From: Ditylenchus dipsaci
Taxonomy: Eukaryota; Nematoda; Chromadorea; Rhabditida; Anguinidae
Direction of reading: 5' to 3'
Assembly: GCA_004194705.1 (NCBI GenBank)
Contig: SADC01001182.1
Coordinates: 124,001 to 188,000, forward strand
DNA: 64,000 bases
Shown here: positions 22,201 to 32,913 of the stretch, piece by piece
How positions within the stretch are numbered: position 1 is the stretch's first letter
How the letters are laid out: each line of letters begins with the position of its first letter
The notes under the pieces: generated by a model
What the model was told of the DNA's origin: nothing
Database searches by the model: none
The model's input: only the letters and a program-made list of their open reading frames with translations
Program-made: the position numbers and the translations under genes

Positions 22201-25200
22201 AATCTAACTTTAGCGAGAAGCTATCCGTACAACCATCAACAGCGATGATTCTTAGAATTAGGGATATGTGAATATGCTGAAACATCAATCTAAACAAAAA
22301 TATTACCTATTATAGTATGGTTAGCTGACGGGATCGTTTTTTTGGCTCCAGAAGGCAATCGAACACGAGTCCGCTTGGTGTCTGGATCATTAGCGATGAT
22401 AATGGGGTACCATTTTGGCAGAAGACCTCTATCCCCCTTTCCTCTTCCAAATTACAAGCGGTTCTTTCCTCCGGCAGTCAGAATGTTACCGGTTTTCATT
22501 TAAGCTGAAATACAACAGGTGGTATAACTTACACCTTCCTTGAGAGCGAAAAGATCATTCCCTTTTTGCCGCAGTAATCGAATTGGTCAGTGTGTCTTCC
22601 TTACATTTTCTGTATCCATCAATTAGTCAGGTATGTTTTGGTCTGTATGGCTCGTTCAGCACTCCCGATTGAGAGCACTCCTGCTCTAATGTGATCATGG
22701 AGTCAAAGTTGAAGTATTTTTTATTGGTAAACACGCATTACACTAAAATTTTCTCTGAAATCGTACCTAAGCCAAAAAACAGGGAGACCAAAGTAAAAAG
22801 TGAGTCTATAACTGATGAAACCGAAGAAAGAAGTGAAAGAGGAATTCTGTGACGTAAAGAAGATATTTGGACGGCAGTGTCGTTATACGGCAGTTTTAGG
22901 TCTTTCCAATCTTCCGATTCCAGTCGATAAAATTTTTAGGTTACCATAACCGCCCTACCTCCAGTCCGCACTTCCTTGTAATTCAAAGTTTTGCCCACAT
23001 TTTTCGTGTTTGCAACAACTTTTACATTCTCATTGCCGGAGGTGTGTGTTTTTAGCGAACTTTACAAATGCAAACAACCAAGCAACTTTCGGGATAGACC
23101 ATACGGAACAAAGATGCAAGACGTAAAGTTATGGTCCCAATTGTCGATTGAACCTGAAAATTAGTGCTATAAAGCCCAGCAGAATAAACACTTTCGCTAG
23201 GCAGCCTCTTCAGAGAAGTTGACGCGCTCCGACAGATATGTTACAAGGGCCTAGCCATACTGCCATAGAATGAAGCACGAAGGCACATAGAAAGTGACAC
23301 TTCGACCGCATACAGGCTGACAAAGTCGAAAGTAGCTACGTAAATGGCTGCCTGCTAAATTTGACGTTACATTTATAAGGGACTTTGACAGGATGTATGC
23401 AGTCACTGCGTAAATTGTGTAAAAAATGTGTAAAAATACCTGAGCAGAGAACCTAAAATTCCTTCTTGAGACCTCCAGATAGACACCTGAAAAACGGAAC
23501 AAGGAAAAAGCAAATGACGGCACAGAAAATAAAAAAAACTTATCTAATACAAACAGCAAGATCAAGAGAAGAACCTGAGCATGCACGAGAATGACCAGCT
23601 GAACACACGAGATTATTTGACGCTAAAACCAAAACAGTCAGTTAGTAAGAAAGGCAAGCGTAAAAAATTAGAGCAAAAATTACCGGCAAGTCACGACAGA
23701 TCAAAGCACAGAACTCAAAATGATTTCAATTTTTGATTTTGAAATTCAAATCTCTGGCGTGCCTGGTACCCGCCAATTTAAAATGCAAGAATTATTCCAT
23801 CGGGCGCGAGCATGCCCCTTTAAAAGAGCACTGCAAAAAAGGCAATTACCAAAAGTTTTTTTAAGCGTTCCTTCTTTGCACCAAATCTGATATTGATGAC
23901 CTTAGTTTAATTCTTAAAACTTCATAGACATTCATACAACGCAATTCCGACGCACGACCGAAATTCGACTTGTTGCTTTGGGGAACCAAGGTAAATCATC
24001 GTTTATTGGGTATTTTTCAGAACTTTAGCCATTGAAGGAGGTCAAAAAGAGCCGAGATAAATCTAAGACTCTTGATTAAAAATGGATAAAGAGGCTCTTT
24101 TTGCCCAGCTCCAGTGACCAAAACAGGGTAGATCCTTAATATGAGGGTGTACATTGGTCCTGTAGAACAAAAATTCTTACAAAAATTTCCAAAAAATAGA
24201 TGTCCGTCATCTGAAAACATGCTTTTGCAACTAATTAGAACCTGAAACTTTTCAAAAAAAAGCAGTGAAACCACTGATTTGAGTGACTCTTATAAGGAAC
24301 TTTAGTTGCTAGAAGGGCAGTGCGTTGGCGGCTATCCGACCGTTTCGGTTGTCCGTGTTTTGATAAAAAAAATAGCGAAAAATAAAAGAAATTACTGGAA
24401 AAAATACCAGAACTAGTTTGTAGATATGCAAAACGTAAACACTTCTTGCCAAGTCTATGATTAGCTAATTTTTAGGGTTTCATAATATGTTTTTCTTCAC
24501 TTTCGACACCTACCAAATTGGCGTTCAACTCAATAATAACAGCAATGTGGGCCGCTGTTTTGTCGATGGAGTTATGAATCTACGACAGTTCTCCTGGATT
24601 TACACTTTCCCACTTCGCACAATTTTGATTTACGACTTTCGTGTGCTTGATGCCAATCATTCTGATGGCCCAAAATTTGAAATTTTCCACCATCAAGAAA
24701 TGTGGTAAGCGAGAGTGATTAATAAGACATAACAGGCAAGTTTTGTAAAAATACAAAAAGTACAAAAAATTCACAAAAGAAAGGAATGTTTTCCTTGGTC
24801 GTCCTGCTGCTTTTTGTCTTATGCTTAAAAGAGGGGGTAATTTCTGATACTTGGCGATTTGTAAGTCATCGAACGGCTGATTTCGTTGCTAGACTTACAG
24901 TTGTGCTTGAACAACAATAATTTTTATGATGGTTTCTATGTTTTTTAATGAACATGATTTCCGAAATCAGTACTATGGAGATTGATAATTTTTTCAAGTA
25001 AAGTGTTGTTTCGAAAAGAGTGTAGAGAATTTCAAGAACTGTAAGCCTCTAGCTCAAAGCTTTTCTAGTATCATGATTTTAGACGGGAAAGGCGTACATC
25101 TTTCAAGTATATTCTTGTGCGAATTTTTTTACAAAAGTCAATATATGGTGGTCAGCTGCCCTTGTGAACCGACCAAGTCACAATTGTAACTTTAAAGAGG

Positions 25201-27276
25201 TTGCCCATGCGATTTTTTTAAATTTATCTAATTTTATACGCAAAAAAAAGCACAGATTACGAGCTTTAAAATGATATACTGTTGAGGTATTTACGACAAT
25301 CGAATGAAAAATTTTTAGCTTGAAGAAATCATTGTTTTTTTCTTAAACGTTGTTTTAAAAAAATGCACAAAAAAGTGTGACCGTCCAGGTTTCTTTCACT
25401 TTTAGTTTAAAAAAAGAGCCGTCCTATTTCTACAGGAAAATTTTCAAAAAAAAAAATCGGAAGAATTAGGACGGTCTCATTTTTTTGAACTAAAAGTGAA
25501 AGAAAACCTGGACGGTCACCCAAAAATAAGGCAGAAAAATAAGGTATAAAATAAAAACGGACTATATGATGTAAATAAAAAAAAGCGTTCCGCTATAAAA
25601 AATTTGATGAAAATGCAGGACGGCGATGAAAAAAAATTAGGACGGGGACGGACGGCGTAACCACTGTAGTGTCGACCATGGTGACCACGAATATGGTGTC
25701 AGAAATTTAGTTTTCATCAGCGAAATGAAAGTTTTAGGTCAATATGCTTTCTGGAATATACTTTTGAATGTTTGCTTAACACTCTAAAAGCCTTGTTTTG
25801 GACTACTTCAAAGAACTATCTGGTGCAACTTCTCCTGCTCTTTCGAATGGTTTCCACGGTGAACTAAAAAAACGGCGTTATCACACTTTTGTGCATATTT
25901 TTTAAATAACTACGTTTAAGAGAAAAAAAAACAATGATTTCTTCAAGCTAAAAATGTTTCATTCGATTGTCGTAAATACCTCAACAGTGTATCATTTGAA
26001 TGCTCGTAATCTGTGCTTTCTTTTGCATATAAAATTAGATGAATTCAAAAAAATTGCATGGTCAACTAATTTGAAGTTTTGAAGGCCGCCGGGTCCTTTA
26101 AAACTAGTGATGCGGACTCCGTTATACGATTATTTTGAGTTCAGTCTATTTTTTAGCCAACTTTTCTAAACCAGAGCTTAATTTTTATAACACATCCTAA
26201 TAACAACTTTTAACGCTTAACAGCATGGTGTTATAGGATTTTCGTAGTTATATATATTTTTCCAAAAAAAAACAGACTCTCAAAAAAATATCGCAAAAGG
26301 GATTTTCATTTTTGGGCTTGCGATATTTTTTTGAGAGGTTTTTTTCGTAATAATTTTGATTTAAGTTTGACTAAATGTTATATACCAAAATGTAGCTTAA
26401 TTAAAGTTAGCTGAGGAATGTAAAGTCTGTTTAATCATACGTTTTCATCATCATCGTCAAAATTGAGCCGAAAATTGACAGAAATGACAATCAAAAAAAT
26501 AATTTTACGTCATGTTTCGGCTAAATTTTGACACTGATGATTAAAACGCATGGTTAAACAAACTTTACATTTCTCGGCTAACTTTAATTGATCTACATTT
26601 GGGTATATGAAATCTAGTCAAAATTATCTAAGAATTATTATGAAAAAAACCTCTCAAAAACAAATCGACAAAATATTGCAAGCCCAAAAATGAAAATCTC
26701 CTTTGCGATATTTTTTTGAGAGGTTTTTTTGAGAATAAAAAATTCAACTACGAAAATCTAATAATACCACGTTGTTAAGCGTTAAAAGTTGTTAAAAAGC
26801 TGTGTTATAAAAATTAAGCTCTGGCTTACAAAAGTTGGCTAAAATAGACTGAACTCAAAATAACCGCAAAACGGAGTCCGCATCACTGTTTAAAACTAAA
26901 TTTTAAAAAAGTCTGAAAAAATCTGGGTTGATTTTAATATTTTGGGTGCTCAAGCAAAATCTGAAAAGTGCAATTTAAGTTGAATTAGCTAAGAAAACGT
27001 AAAAGAGAGATTTGCAAATTATTTTTCTGAGCTGAGATATAGTTCATTGACGGGCACCTTTATTAGAAATACACGGTATCAGTGGACCTATCACTACAGA
27101 TCTATTTCAGGTCTTATATGGAAATGGTTCAAGGCATTCCAGGAGTAGGCTGGATCTACAAAAATATATTCCGCCCTGTGTTTGGTCATTTGTTTGTGGG
27201 TGCTTCTTACCTGAGCTGTCTAGTCAATGACTTCTTCAAAGGCACAAAAAGAGTAGAGAGAAATAAAACACACTAA
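16207..27276 (+). CDS. DUF2358/NTF2-like (C6orf136-type) protein, 208 aa, three exons
   Basis: Exons 16207-16438, 24476-24704 and 27111-27276 join in phase to 627 nt with an intact frame. The N-terminus is polar and serine-rich (residues 1-25). Then come [13 protein letters not shown] (an xVxFxDP signature, about 53-65), a [18 protein letters not shown] segment (about 78-95), [19 protein letters not shown] and [24 protein letters not shown], and a C-terminus ending RVERNKTH. The VxFxDP motif and the x-W-I-Y-x-x-P-L-R-T core followed by an EMW/IPGVGW ending resemble eukaryotic DUF2358 proteins with an NTF2-like fold; the function is unknown. Intron 1 (16439-24475) is 8.0 kb, of which 7.3 kb is one nested transposon stack. 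Intron 2 also carries transposons. Splicing is predicted from clean donors GTGGGT and GTAAGC and TTTTAG/TTTCAG acceptors. Confidence 0.8.
16537..18755. mobile_element. Mutator-like element carrying a FLYWCH-type gene, 9-bp TSD
   Basis: TTTTAAATT is duplicated exactly (16528-16536 and 18756-18764). TIRs of about 95 bp start GGCTGTATTGGTTTT and continue into CCGTTTTCGG word arrays on both sides (16595-16660 and 18660-18705). The unoccupied target is preserved once in the opposite arm of the host transposon (about 23773-23784). A 9-bp TSD with long TIRs is typical of Mutator-like elements. No MULE catalytic domain is visible, so it appears non-autonomous, although a FLYWCH-like zinc finger is itself common in MULE-associated proteins. 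Confidence 0.85.
16993..18044 (+). CDS. FLYWCH-like zinc-finger protein inside the Mutator-like element
   Basis: Exons are about 16993-17173, 17222-17475, 17521-17629, 17681-17890 and 17932-18044, ending RRRIQ-stop; AATAAA follows at 18142-18147. An acidic N-terminal stretch ([19 protein letters not shown]) precedes [16 protein letters not shown]. Then comes a FLYWCH-like module: a glycine-tyrosine start (VYSGYKLH), [13 protein letters not shown] with Cys-x4-Cys, and [10 protein letters not shown] with His-x-His. A helical region follows ([22 protein letters not shown]), then an arginine-rich tail. The frame slips by one base in a TTTT run near 17760; one extra T would restore a helical segment beginning [13 protein letters not shown]. 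The start codon was not found; an acceptor lies at 16992. It could be a captured host regulator or the DNA-binding part of a MULE protein set. Confidence 0.6.
18853..21317. mobile_element. TIR transposon carrying an Argonaute fragment, 8-bp TSD
   Basis: The TIR is 23 bp and begins GGTGGGGTTATCCTGCGCC; the mirror copy is at 21295-21317. GTGACTTG is duplicated exactly (18845-18852 and 21318-21325), and the intact unoccupied site is present once, reversed, at 23687-23694. Just inside each TIR is an array of words around TTTCGCCAAACGATTAA: 18876-19110 on the left, and the mirror form TTAATCGTTTGGCGAAA at 21055-21294 on the right. The middle (19400-20345) carries a spliced Argonaute-like segment in + orientation. 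The superfamily is undetermined: an 8-bp TSD with a GG start would allow Merlin-like or an unnamed group. Confidence 0.88.
19403..20325 (+). pseudogene. Argonaute N-terminal domain fragment captured by the transposon
   Basis: ATG at 19403 follows TTTTCAG+GAGAGG, a position typical of an intron or trans-splice acceptor. The exon to 19482 splices to 19531 ([15 protein letters not shown]), then [18 protein letters not shown] and LVYCYNVKV, matching the Argonaute N-domain pattern 'G..i.L.TN.ygl....vy.Y.V'. A segment at about 19760-19917 ([18 protein letters not shown]) is followed by exons at about 19968-20080 and 20153-20325 ([20 protein letters not shown]). No PAZ, MID or PIWI domain is present. 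An in-frame TGA lies near 20007 and the junction after 19650 does not keep phase, so a normal protein is unlikely. AATAAA is at 20336-20341. Family assignment rests on motifs only. Confidence 0.5.
24705..27110. other. Intron 2 of the 208-aa gene, filled with palindromic repeats
   Basis: Inverted arms 25205-25395 and 25870-26062 ('gtcgtaaatacctcaacag', 'cttgaagaaatcattgttt') surround a second palindrome at 25380-25520 (GTGACCGTCCAGGTTT and mirror). The element at 26105-26888 and a truncated CCGTATTTCC-family MITE (26905-27076) follow, the latter ending 34 bases before exon 3. Nothing was recognised in 24705-25200. Confidence 0.6.
26105..26888. mobile_element. hAT-type non-autonomous element, 8-bp TSD
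   Basis: TTTAAAAC is duplicated (26097-26104 and 26889-26896). The ends TAGTGATGCGGACTCCG and CGGAGTCCGCATCACTG are mirror images, and the inverted arms extend about 180 bp ('gagttcagtctattttttagccaac'). A pair of direct/inverted 'cgatatttttttgagaggttttt' motifs lies at the centre (26290-26345 and 26640-26730). There is no ORF. Confidence 0.75.
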
Positions 27277-27294
27277 TTGTACATGAACATGTAT

Positions 27295-27300
27295 AATAAA
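27295..27300 (+). terminator. Polyadenylation signal of the 208-aa gene
   Basis: AATAAA 19 bases after the stop codon, in a compact 3' UTR typical of small-genome animals. Confidence 0.65.
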
Positions 27301-28244
27301 GGTTTTCGGGTAACTATGCAATTATTTCGCAATCATAGTTGATTGCAATTCAAAAAAACATATAGCAGAACAGGCACGCCATTATGGATTACATCATGGC
27401 TTTGATTTTGACACTCCGACTCCGGTGCGTGACATTCAAGATTCCTGGCTTGGAATTTCACGATGAACACGGGTTTTGAAATTCTTCCTATAAAATTTTT
27501 TGCTAGAGCTATTTGAAAGCTTGAAGTTTTTTTCTTAGCACAAAAGTACGAAAAACGGCCATAACTTTTTGTTCGTTATATTGTTCGTTATATTTTTTTG
27601 AAAACTGAGATGTATCTTGTAGAGCAGAAGCAGGGCTATCTTTTGATCACTTATTTGTCCAGGTATCATAAACATTATGGTGCCGAGAAACCCCAAATAC
27701 TACAACGTAAGCCTTTGATAAGGAATCATCTTCAACCGGCCACTTGTCATGGCTCATTTATAAACGTTGTCGTCGTCGTTGGCGTCGTCGTTGTCGTTGG
27801 AATATTTTTTTATAAAAGCGTTTTTGCGCCATCGACAACGTTCATAAATGAGCCATCAGACTGAGTCTAGATAGGATATTTTTTTGTAGAAAATTTCCTA
27901 AAGATTACAAATCTGCTGAAAAAGTTACAAAAATATTATACCCTGAAAAGTTATGGTTTTTGTAAGATAGGTCATCTTTATAAAACCATGATTTGCGTTC
28001 ACAGCAGTGCATAGGTCGTCTATAGGTCGTTTTGCTAAGAAATTTTTTGCTAAGTAGTTGTTTTGATAAAGATCTTGTTTGTTAAGCTACATCTTCTTCA
28101 GTTCGGTTTAATTCCGGGGTACAGACCTTAAAACCCAAACGATTCAATCCAAAATTGTGTTCTAGATTGCACCCAGAGGAATTTGAATCAGTGACCTTGG
28201 TGATGAGTATGTAGACCTCTACGCCACGTAAACACTCGAAATTA
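27301..28244. other. Intergenic DNA with a short CGTCGT palindrome
   Basis: Positions 27743-27765 ('catggctcatttataaacg') and 27836-27858 form a hairpin around GTCGTCGTTGTCGTTGG microsatellite-like sequence. An array of 'tgctaagaaattttttgctaag' words lies at 28030-28085. No gene was found. Confidence 0.4.
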
Positions 28245-28660
28245 TGATAGAAAATAAGGTATGCACTAAGGTGGATTCGAACCAGCATCCTCGACGGTGG
28301 CTATCCAAGTGGTCGTCCACTTGGATCAAAATTTTTTTTTACGTTTTCGGATTCCAAATGAATTTTTCTACACTAATTCGAGCATGCCAAAGATGGTTTC
28401 ACAGTGGTAAAATCACGTTTTATCGAGAAATTTCTGAGTTATTGTGAACTCTTGATTTGTCAAAATCAAGAATTTACGATAACTGAAAAATTTCTCGATA
28501 GAACGTGATTTTAACACTGTCAAACCATCTTCAGCATGCTCGATTAGTTCAGAAAAATTATCTTGGAACCCAAAATGTGAAAAAAAATTTTGATCCAAGT
28601 GGACGACCACTTGGATATCCACCGCCGAGGTTGCTGGTTCGAATCCACCTGGATGCACAC
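28245..28660. repeat. Palindromic repeat with tRNA T-arm-like ends
   Basis: The two halves mirror each other: GTGGATTCGAACCAGC...CCAAGTGGTCGTCCACTTGGATCAA at 28258-28328 and its inverse at 28590-28655, with a middle of inverted 'tttgacagtg(t)taaaatcacgtt' copies. Both ends carry a GGTTCGAATCC box-B-like sequence. A close copy is at about 44320-44715 and a partial one at 13495-13850. Box A is not evident, so tRNA ancestry is uncertain. Confidence 0.6.
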
Positions 28661-29384
28661 TTTATTTTTTACCGTAGTTTCAGATATAAAAAGACTAACG
28701 TTTGACCTTTCAGGTCATTTGGGTGAATATACCCCTACTCTTGAGTTACCTGGATATCAACCTGCCCAGGTCGTACCCAACCCTAGATTTGGGATTGGGT
28801 AGGTAAAATCGCACTTTTGGTCTCAACAAGTCCAATTATTCACAAATCTTTTTGGTTGGAAAAATAGATTTTTTATTTAAATGAACTTTTTTATTTTTAG
28901 GCCATCCAGGTGAACATCCACCTGGTCAGGTGATGCCTACACCAGGTATTGTGTAAAATCGCAACTTTGGGCTAATTCCCCACACAATTTTAAGTTAGAA
29001 AAAATGGCTTATTTTTTATTTTTAAGAAAATTTAATTTTAGGTTTGGTTTTGTTTATTTAGGGTGGTTTTAGGGTACTTTGGGTGGTTTAAGATGGTTGT
29101 GGTAGTTTGGACACCATCTGAAGATATCAATATACCTCGATCCCACGTTGAATCAGTAAGAAACAAAAAAATCGGCGGAAAATGTCCGTCGGAAAAACCT
29201 CTAATCTACCAAAACATTGAGAAAAAGGGAAAGTACAAAAAGGCAGAAAAGTTCTTAGCAAATCGGGATTTAAGAAAAGAATGCCTTAGCAAATATATTC
29301 TTAGCAAATGGGCGCCTTAACAAAAAAATTCTTAGCAATTTGTCGTTTAGCGAAAAAAATCTTAAAAAAATTGGGGTGGTGGGA
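28661..29384. other. Repeat-rich intergenic DNA
   Basis: CACCTGGAT / AGGTGGAT-type words ('ccaggtgaacatccacctgg', 28905-28925) recur as at 44050-44235. Words around TTCTTAGCAAAT occur at 29250-29345. No coding evidence was found. Confidence 0.4.
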
Positions 29385-29779
29385 GGGTGGTCCGCGGTCG
29401 CGGTGCGGTCTTTTTTTGGAAGGCTCTGTTAACCAATTTTTTGATTAGTTTTATAGATTCTGTTTTTACTGTTCTGTTCAGCATGAAAAAGAGGCGCGGT
29501 CTTTAGAATAATGACGGCCACTCCATAAATTGTTTCAGTCATTAAAATGCGTTGGCACAACAAAAAAAGATTTTTTTGACCATTCCAAAAAAAACTTTTT
29601 GGCTACGCCAACGCATTTTAATCACTGAAACTATTTATGGAGTGGTCGTCATTATTCTTAAGACCGCGCCTCTTTTCTCATGTTGAACAGAAGGGTAAAA
29701 ACAGAATCTAAAAAACTAATCAAAAAATCGGCTAATACAGCCTTCCAAGAAAAGACCGCACCGCGACCGCGGCCCACCC
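29385..29779. mobile_element. Palindromic MITE with GC-rich ends
   Basis: GGGTGGTCCGCGGTCGCGG and its mirror at 29750-29779 terminate two arms of about 190 bp that match over 'gaggcgcggtctt' and 'gccaacgcattttaat'. There is no clear TSD. It abuts the next element at 29782. Confidence 0.65.
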
Positions 29780-29955
29780 TACACAGGGGCCCAAAATCTG
29801 AATTTATAATCAGTTCAACTTAAACAAAACGTCAAGAGTTTTGGAATATTTTGAAAAATTTATTTGAAAATTTTAATGAAAATTTTGCAGAAATAGGATT
29901 TTCGAAATTCTGAATACCCAGAACACTTTTATCTAATCAAAATAGGGATAGAAAT

Positions 29956-30803
29956 TAGGGTTGGGCGGCCGCCAATTGGCCGGCCAATTGGCGCCAATTA
30001 GCCGGAGCATTTGGCCGGCCTTATAAAATCGGCCAAATAGTAACTTTGAATTCTGTAAAAATTCATTGTCGTCTCAATTACAAACGAATTCCAAATTTTT
30101 ATTCATTGAATCAAGGCTTTGTTCATTTTTGTGTATATTTTCCTGCTGATTATTATTGTTTTCTGCAAAATATTTATTATTGTCAGTTTATAGAACTAGA
30201 AAATGTCAAACCGCTAGCTTGGTGTTGCAACTTGCTGCAACAAAGTCGGCGCTGATGCGAGGAAAGAAATCGATCGCCGGCTGGGGAAGACTGCAACTGG
30301 TCGACGCAGCAGAAGAGAATCGCCGCAGCCAAAGAAGAAAATCAGGATATCGGAGTCAGCTGAAGGTTCGTCGCAAGCCGGCTCAGTAACACTCGGGAAT
30401 TGGTCTCTTCGAGGCGGAATCCACACGAAGCTTCGAAACCGGTTGGTAATCTTATTGTTGATTTAAAGAGCAAGTTCTTACAATAATTTCAGGATGAACG
30501 TGAAAACGGCTTCGCAGGTGACCTTCATTAAACACAATCTCACGCTGGAGTTCGCCAACTTATTCAACTCGACGCAAGCGGAACAGTATGTGGAAGACGT
30601 GGATGAGGAGTGTCATGAAGAAACAATCGAGACAACTAATCTTTTTAATAATGAATTTGATGTGTTTATGAATGAATTTGATTGAAATGTTATAGTTGTT
30701 GGAATAAAAAAGTTTTAGTTAGTGAAACCTGATGTAGTAGGAGTTTGGCCGGATTTTGGCCAATTGGCCGATTTCTATTTGGCCGGCCAATTGCCCAACC
30801 CTA
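29956..30803. mobile_element. hAT non-autonomous element (left copy), 8-bp TSD
   Basis: The ends TAGGGTTGGGC and GCCCAACCCTA are typical hAT termini; ATAGAAAT is duplicated (29948-29955 and 30804-30811). Palindromic GGCCGGCCAATTGG words cluster inside both ends. A 63-codon open frame (30494-30685, + strand, starting MNVKTASQVTF after a TTTCAG acceptor) and an upstream basic segment (about 30255-30390, RRSQRRKSGYRS) suggest a small captured or domesticated reading frame. It is not similar to hAT transposase. Confidence 0.82.
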
Positions 30804-30902
30804 ATAGAAATACTGTCAGATAGCAGAAGTGAGAACATTTATTCAATAAAAATGTCATGAGTATCAAAAAGACAATTTCGGATATATGATTCTTCTAATA
30901 GT

Positions 30903-32913
30903 CTTCTCAAGATCTTCTACCTGTCTCCAATTGAAGTAAACCGTCTTTCATCTTCGTTTACCTTTCGATGAAGAGATTCCAAAGACTGCTCAGAGATTAT
31001 TCTTCAAAGTCCATGACAGCGGACAAATCTGAGCACATGGAAGCACAACAGATGAGCTTTTGAAGTAACAGAGACATCGGGAATTCTGTTTGAATGATCA
31101 CATTGAATGAGACAAAATATAACTTGGCTTACTCTTAAGCACTGAAAGAATGATTTCGTCAGCTCTGATAATTGTTCCACTTCTGCACAATTCAAAAAAG
31201 CAGCCTTGGCGAGTCTTTGTGCCTGTCCTAACACAGTTAGCAACTTCTCCACAGCTGCATGTTTGCTATTCCCGGCTATCACATCAGCAATTCGCTTAGG
31301 CCCATTTCCAGATAACAGCTTACGGCAATGGTTACCTGAATACCGGTCTCTGGCTATACGTCATTTCGAAATCATAAAAGATTAAAATACCAGTGAACGA
31401 TTGGTACCAGGCCTGTTTCTAAGCACCGAGACTTTAGAACATATCTTCTAAATCTTTTACTAGCGAAGGCTCTCTTTTCTCGACCCAATCCAATACGTTT
31501 TGACACAATCCTTGGATGATGTACAGCGAAGGCGGGATAACATTCTCAATCGGAATCTTGACCAGTGGGTGCTTGGCGATGGACAACGATTGGCGATGCA
31601 ACAGTGTCTTTTCAGAATTCGAGATCGCTGAGCGACCAGCTGTGTTGCGCTGATAGAGACTGAAGCATTATCAATTGATGCGAGAGTTCTTCTAGGAAAA
31701 ATTCCACCATCTTTGAATGTAGATTTTGGAGCCTCGCAGAGAACGCACGGATGAGTGGCCGACGAGCCAATGTGACCGTATATTGAATCGAGAAACTTTA
31801 AATCACCTGTCACAAACCTTAAATAAACCTTTTTGAACTTAAATTAAGTTACACTTACCAGAGAACTTCACGCTCAGCTGCTCCAATACTTAGTCGATAG
31901 AATTTGAGTTGCTCAAAAAGCTGATGTAGATTTGCCAACTTGTCATGTTTATCGTCGTCATGTTAGAGAGCCACAAGCAAGAGACTGTCTGGACTGTTTG
32001 CTCTCTGCACATTTCCTATTCCCACTGCAATTTTTGTCGTCTTGCCCCCTTTGTCACCGACCAAATAGAGAAAGAGCTTACTATCAAACGGACCACCGAA
32101 GTTGAGATTATTTGTTTTCTGCAGTCGAAGGCAACTTTTAACTAGAACCTCTTTGATATTCGAAAGCCAGGTGTAGCAGGAACCTCCAATCATCATGCTT
32201 TCTGTCTTCAATTCATCGGCAAATCCTAGGACCAACAATCGAACTTCATTGGTAGCGGAAAAAAAAAAGTATTGGTCGATTTGTTGAAGAGAAGCTGTTC
32301 GTCTTAGATGCTGAATAGCCTTTCGAGGTGTCTAAGAATGTACCGACGCTTAACTGAGATATATGAACCACGAGAAGCTAAATCCTCACATTGTTTTTTT
32401 TTCTTAGGTTCGACAAGCCGACAAAGCAAAACTTTCTTGTCTTCTTGTAGCTTGGCGATTTTTGAGCTAGTTATATCCACTTGTACACTAACGCTCTTTC
32501 GAAGCGATGGCTCCTTTGCTGAATAAAGATATGATAGATAGGACATCCCAGCAGTTAAAATACTGACTTGTCTTTTTAGCGGCCTTGACACGTTGATTTT
32601 CTTTGAGCTGAAAGTGTTCCACCTGATTGTTGCTGCTTGTTTCCTTCTAGCTGAGAGTACTGCTCTTGATTCAGCCTTCAGTCGCTGCTAATTGGCTTGC
32701 TTCACTAATACTTGAGCGCCTCATAAATAGGTACAACACGAAGAAATAACTTACTAAGACGGATTTCCCTTGCTTGTTTTGCTCGGTCGATAGCTTTTTC
32801 TTCGGTTAACTTTCTTGCTTCCTCATTTTCCCATCTTTTTTGACTGCGGCTGCACGAATTTCGGAGAGGGACAGTCCGTCAGGCTTAGTCCACATTCGTC
32901 TGTTCAAGACCAT
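30903..32913 (-). pseudogene. Uncharacterised transposase-like gene, copy 1 (SVSVQVD / IIQGL / SEQ-E-LH family)
   Basis: Reading - strand: MVLNRRMWTKPDG from 32913; a charged helix EEARKLTEEKAIDRAKQ; SLRKSVSVQVDITSSKIAKLQ (about 32495-32560); GDLKFLDSIYGHIGSSATH with PCVLCE (31733-31810); IPIENVIPPSLYIIQGL (about 31515-31580); RKLLSGNGPKRIADV (31270-31330); LAKAAFLNCAEVEQLSEL; and SEQSLESLHRKVNEDERRF (about 30925-30985). Copy 3 (54698-56123) matches over five of these blocks. An Asp before a Cys-x-x-Cys and a late Glu in 'SEQ..E' would fit an RNase-H-fold DDE enzyme; this is inference only. One A-run deletion near 32830 and stops between blocks make this copy look inactive or mis-sequenced. 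Confidence 0.6.

Larger units (their letters stand above)
16492..23819. mobile_element. TTAA-targeting transposon with 0.7-kb inverted arms, host of two nested insertions
   Basis: TTAA flanks both sides (16488-16491 and 23820-23823), with TIR AGGGGCATGCTCGCGCCCG. The left arm is 16492-16536 + 18765-18852 + 21326-21906 (714 bp once both insertions and their TSD copies are removed). The right arm, 23108-23819 (712 bp), is its near-perfect inverse. The original element was about 2.6 kb. Its centre (21907-23107) is AT-rich with no recognisable protein. The TTAA target fits piggyBac or Kolobok; the AGGG terminus favours Kolobok-like, by inference. The same terminus is used by small MITEs at 51456, 52225 and 9216. 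It lies wholly within intron 1 of the 208-aa gene. Confidence 0.85.

Noticed and set aside
22076..22297. Possible - strand gene in the centre of the TTAA element
   Set aside because: A 73-codon frame without a recognisable motif; no splice-linked neighbour exons and no transposase signature.
24476..24704. First read as a galectin-like domain
   Set aside because: The phase-correct joins to 16207-16438 and 27111-27276, and the EMW/IPGVGW continuation, place it in the DUF2358-like gene instead.
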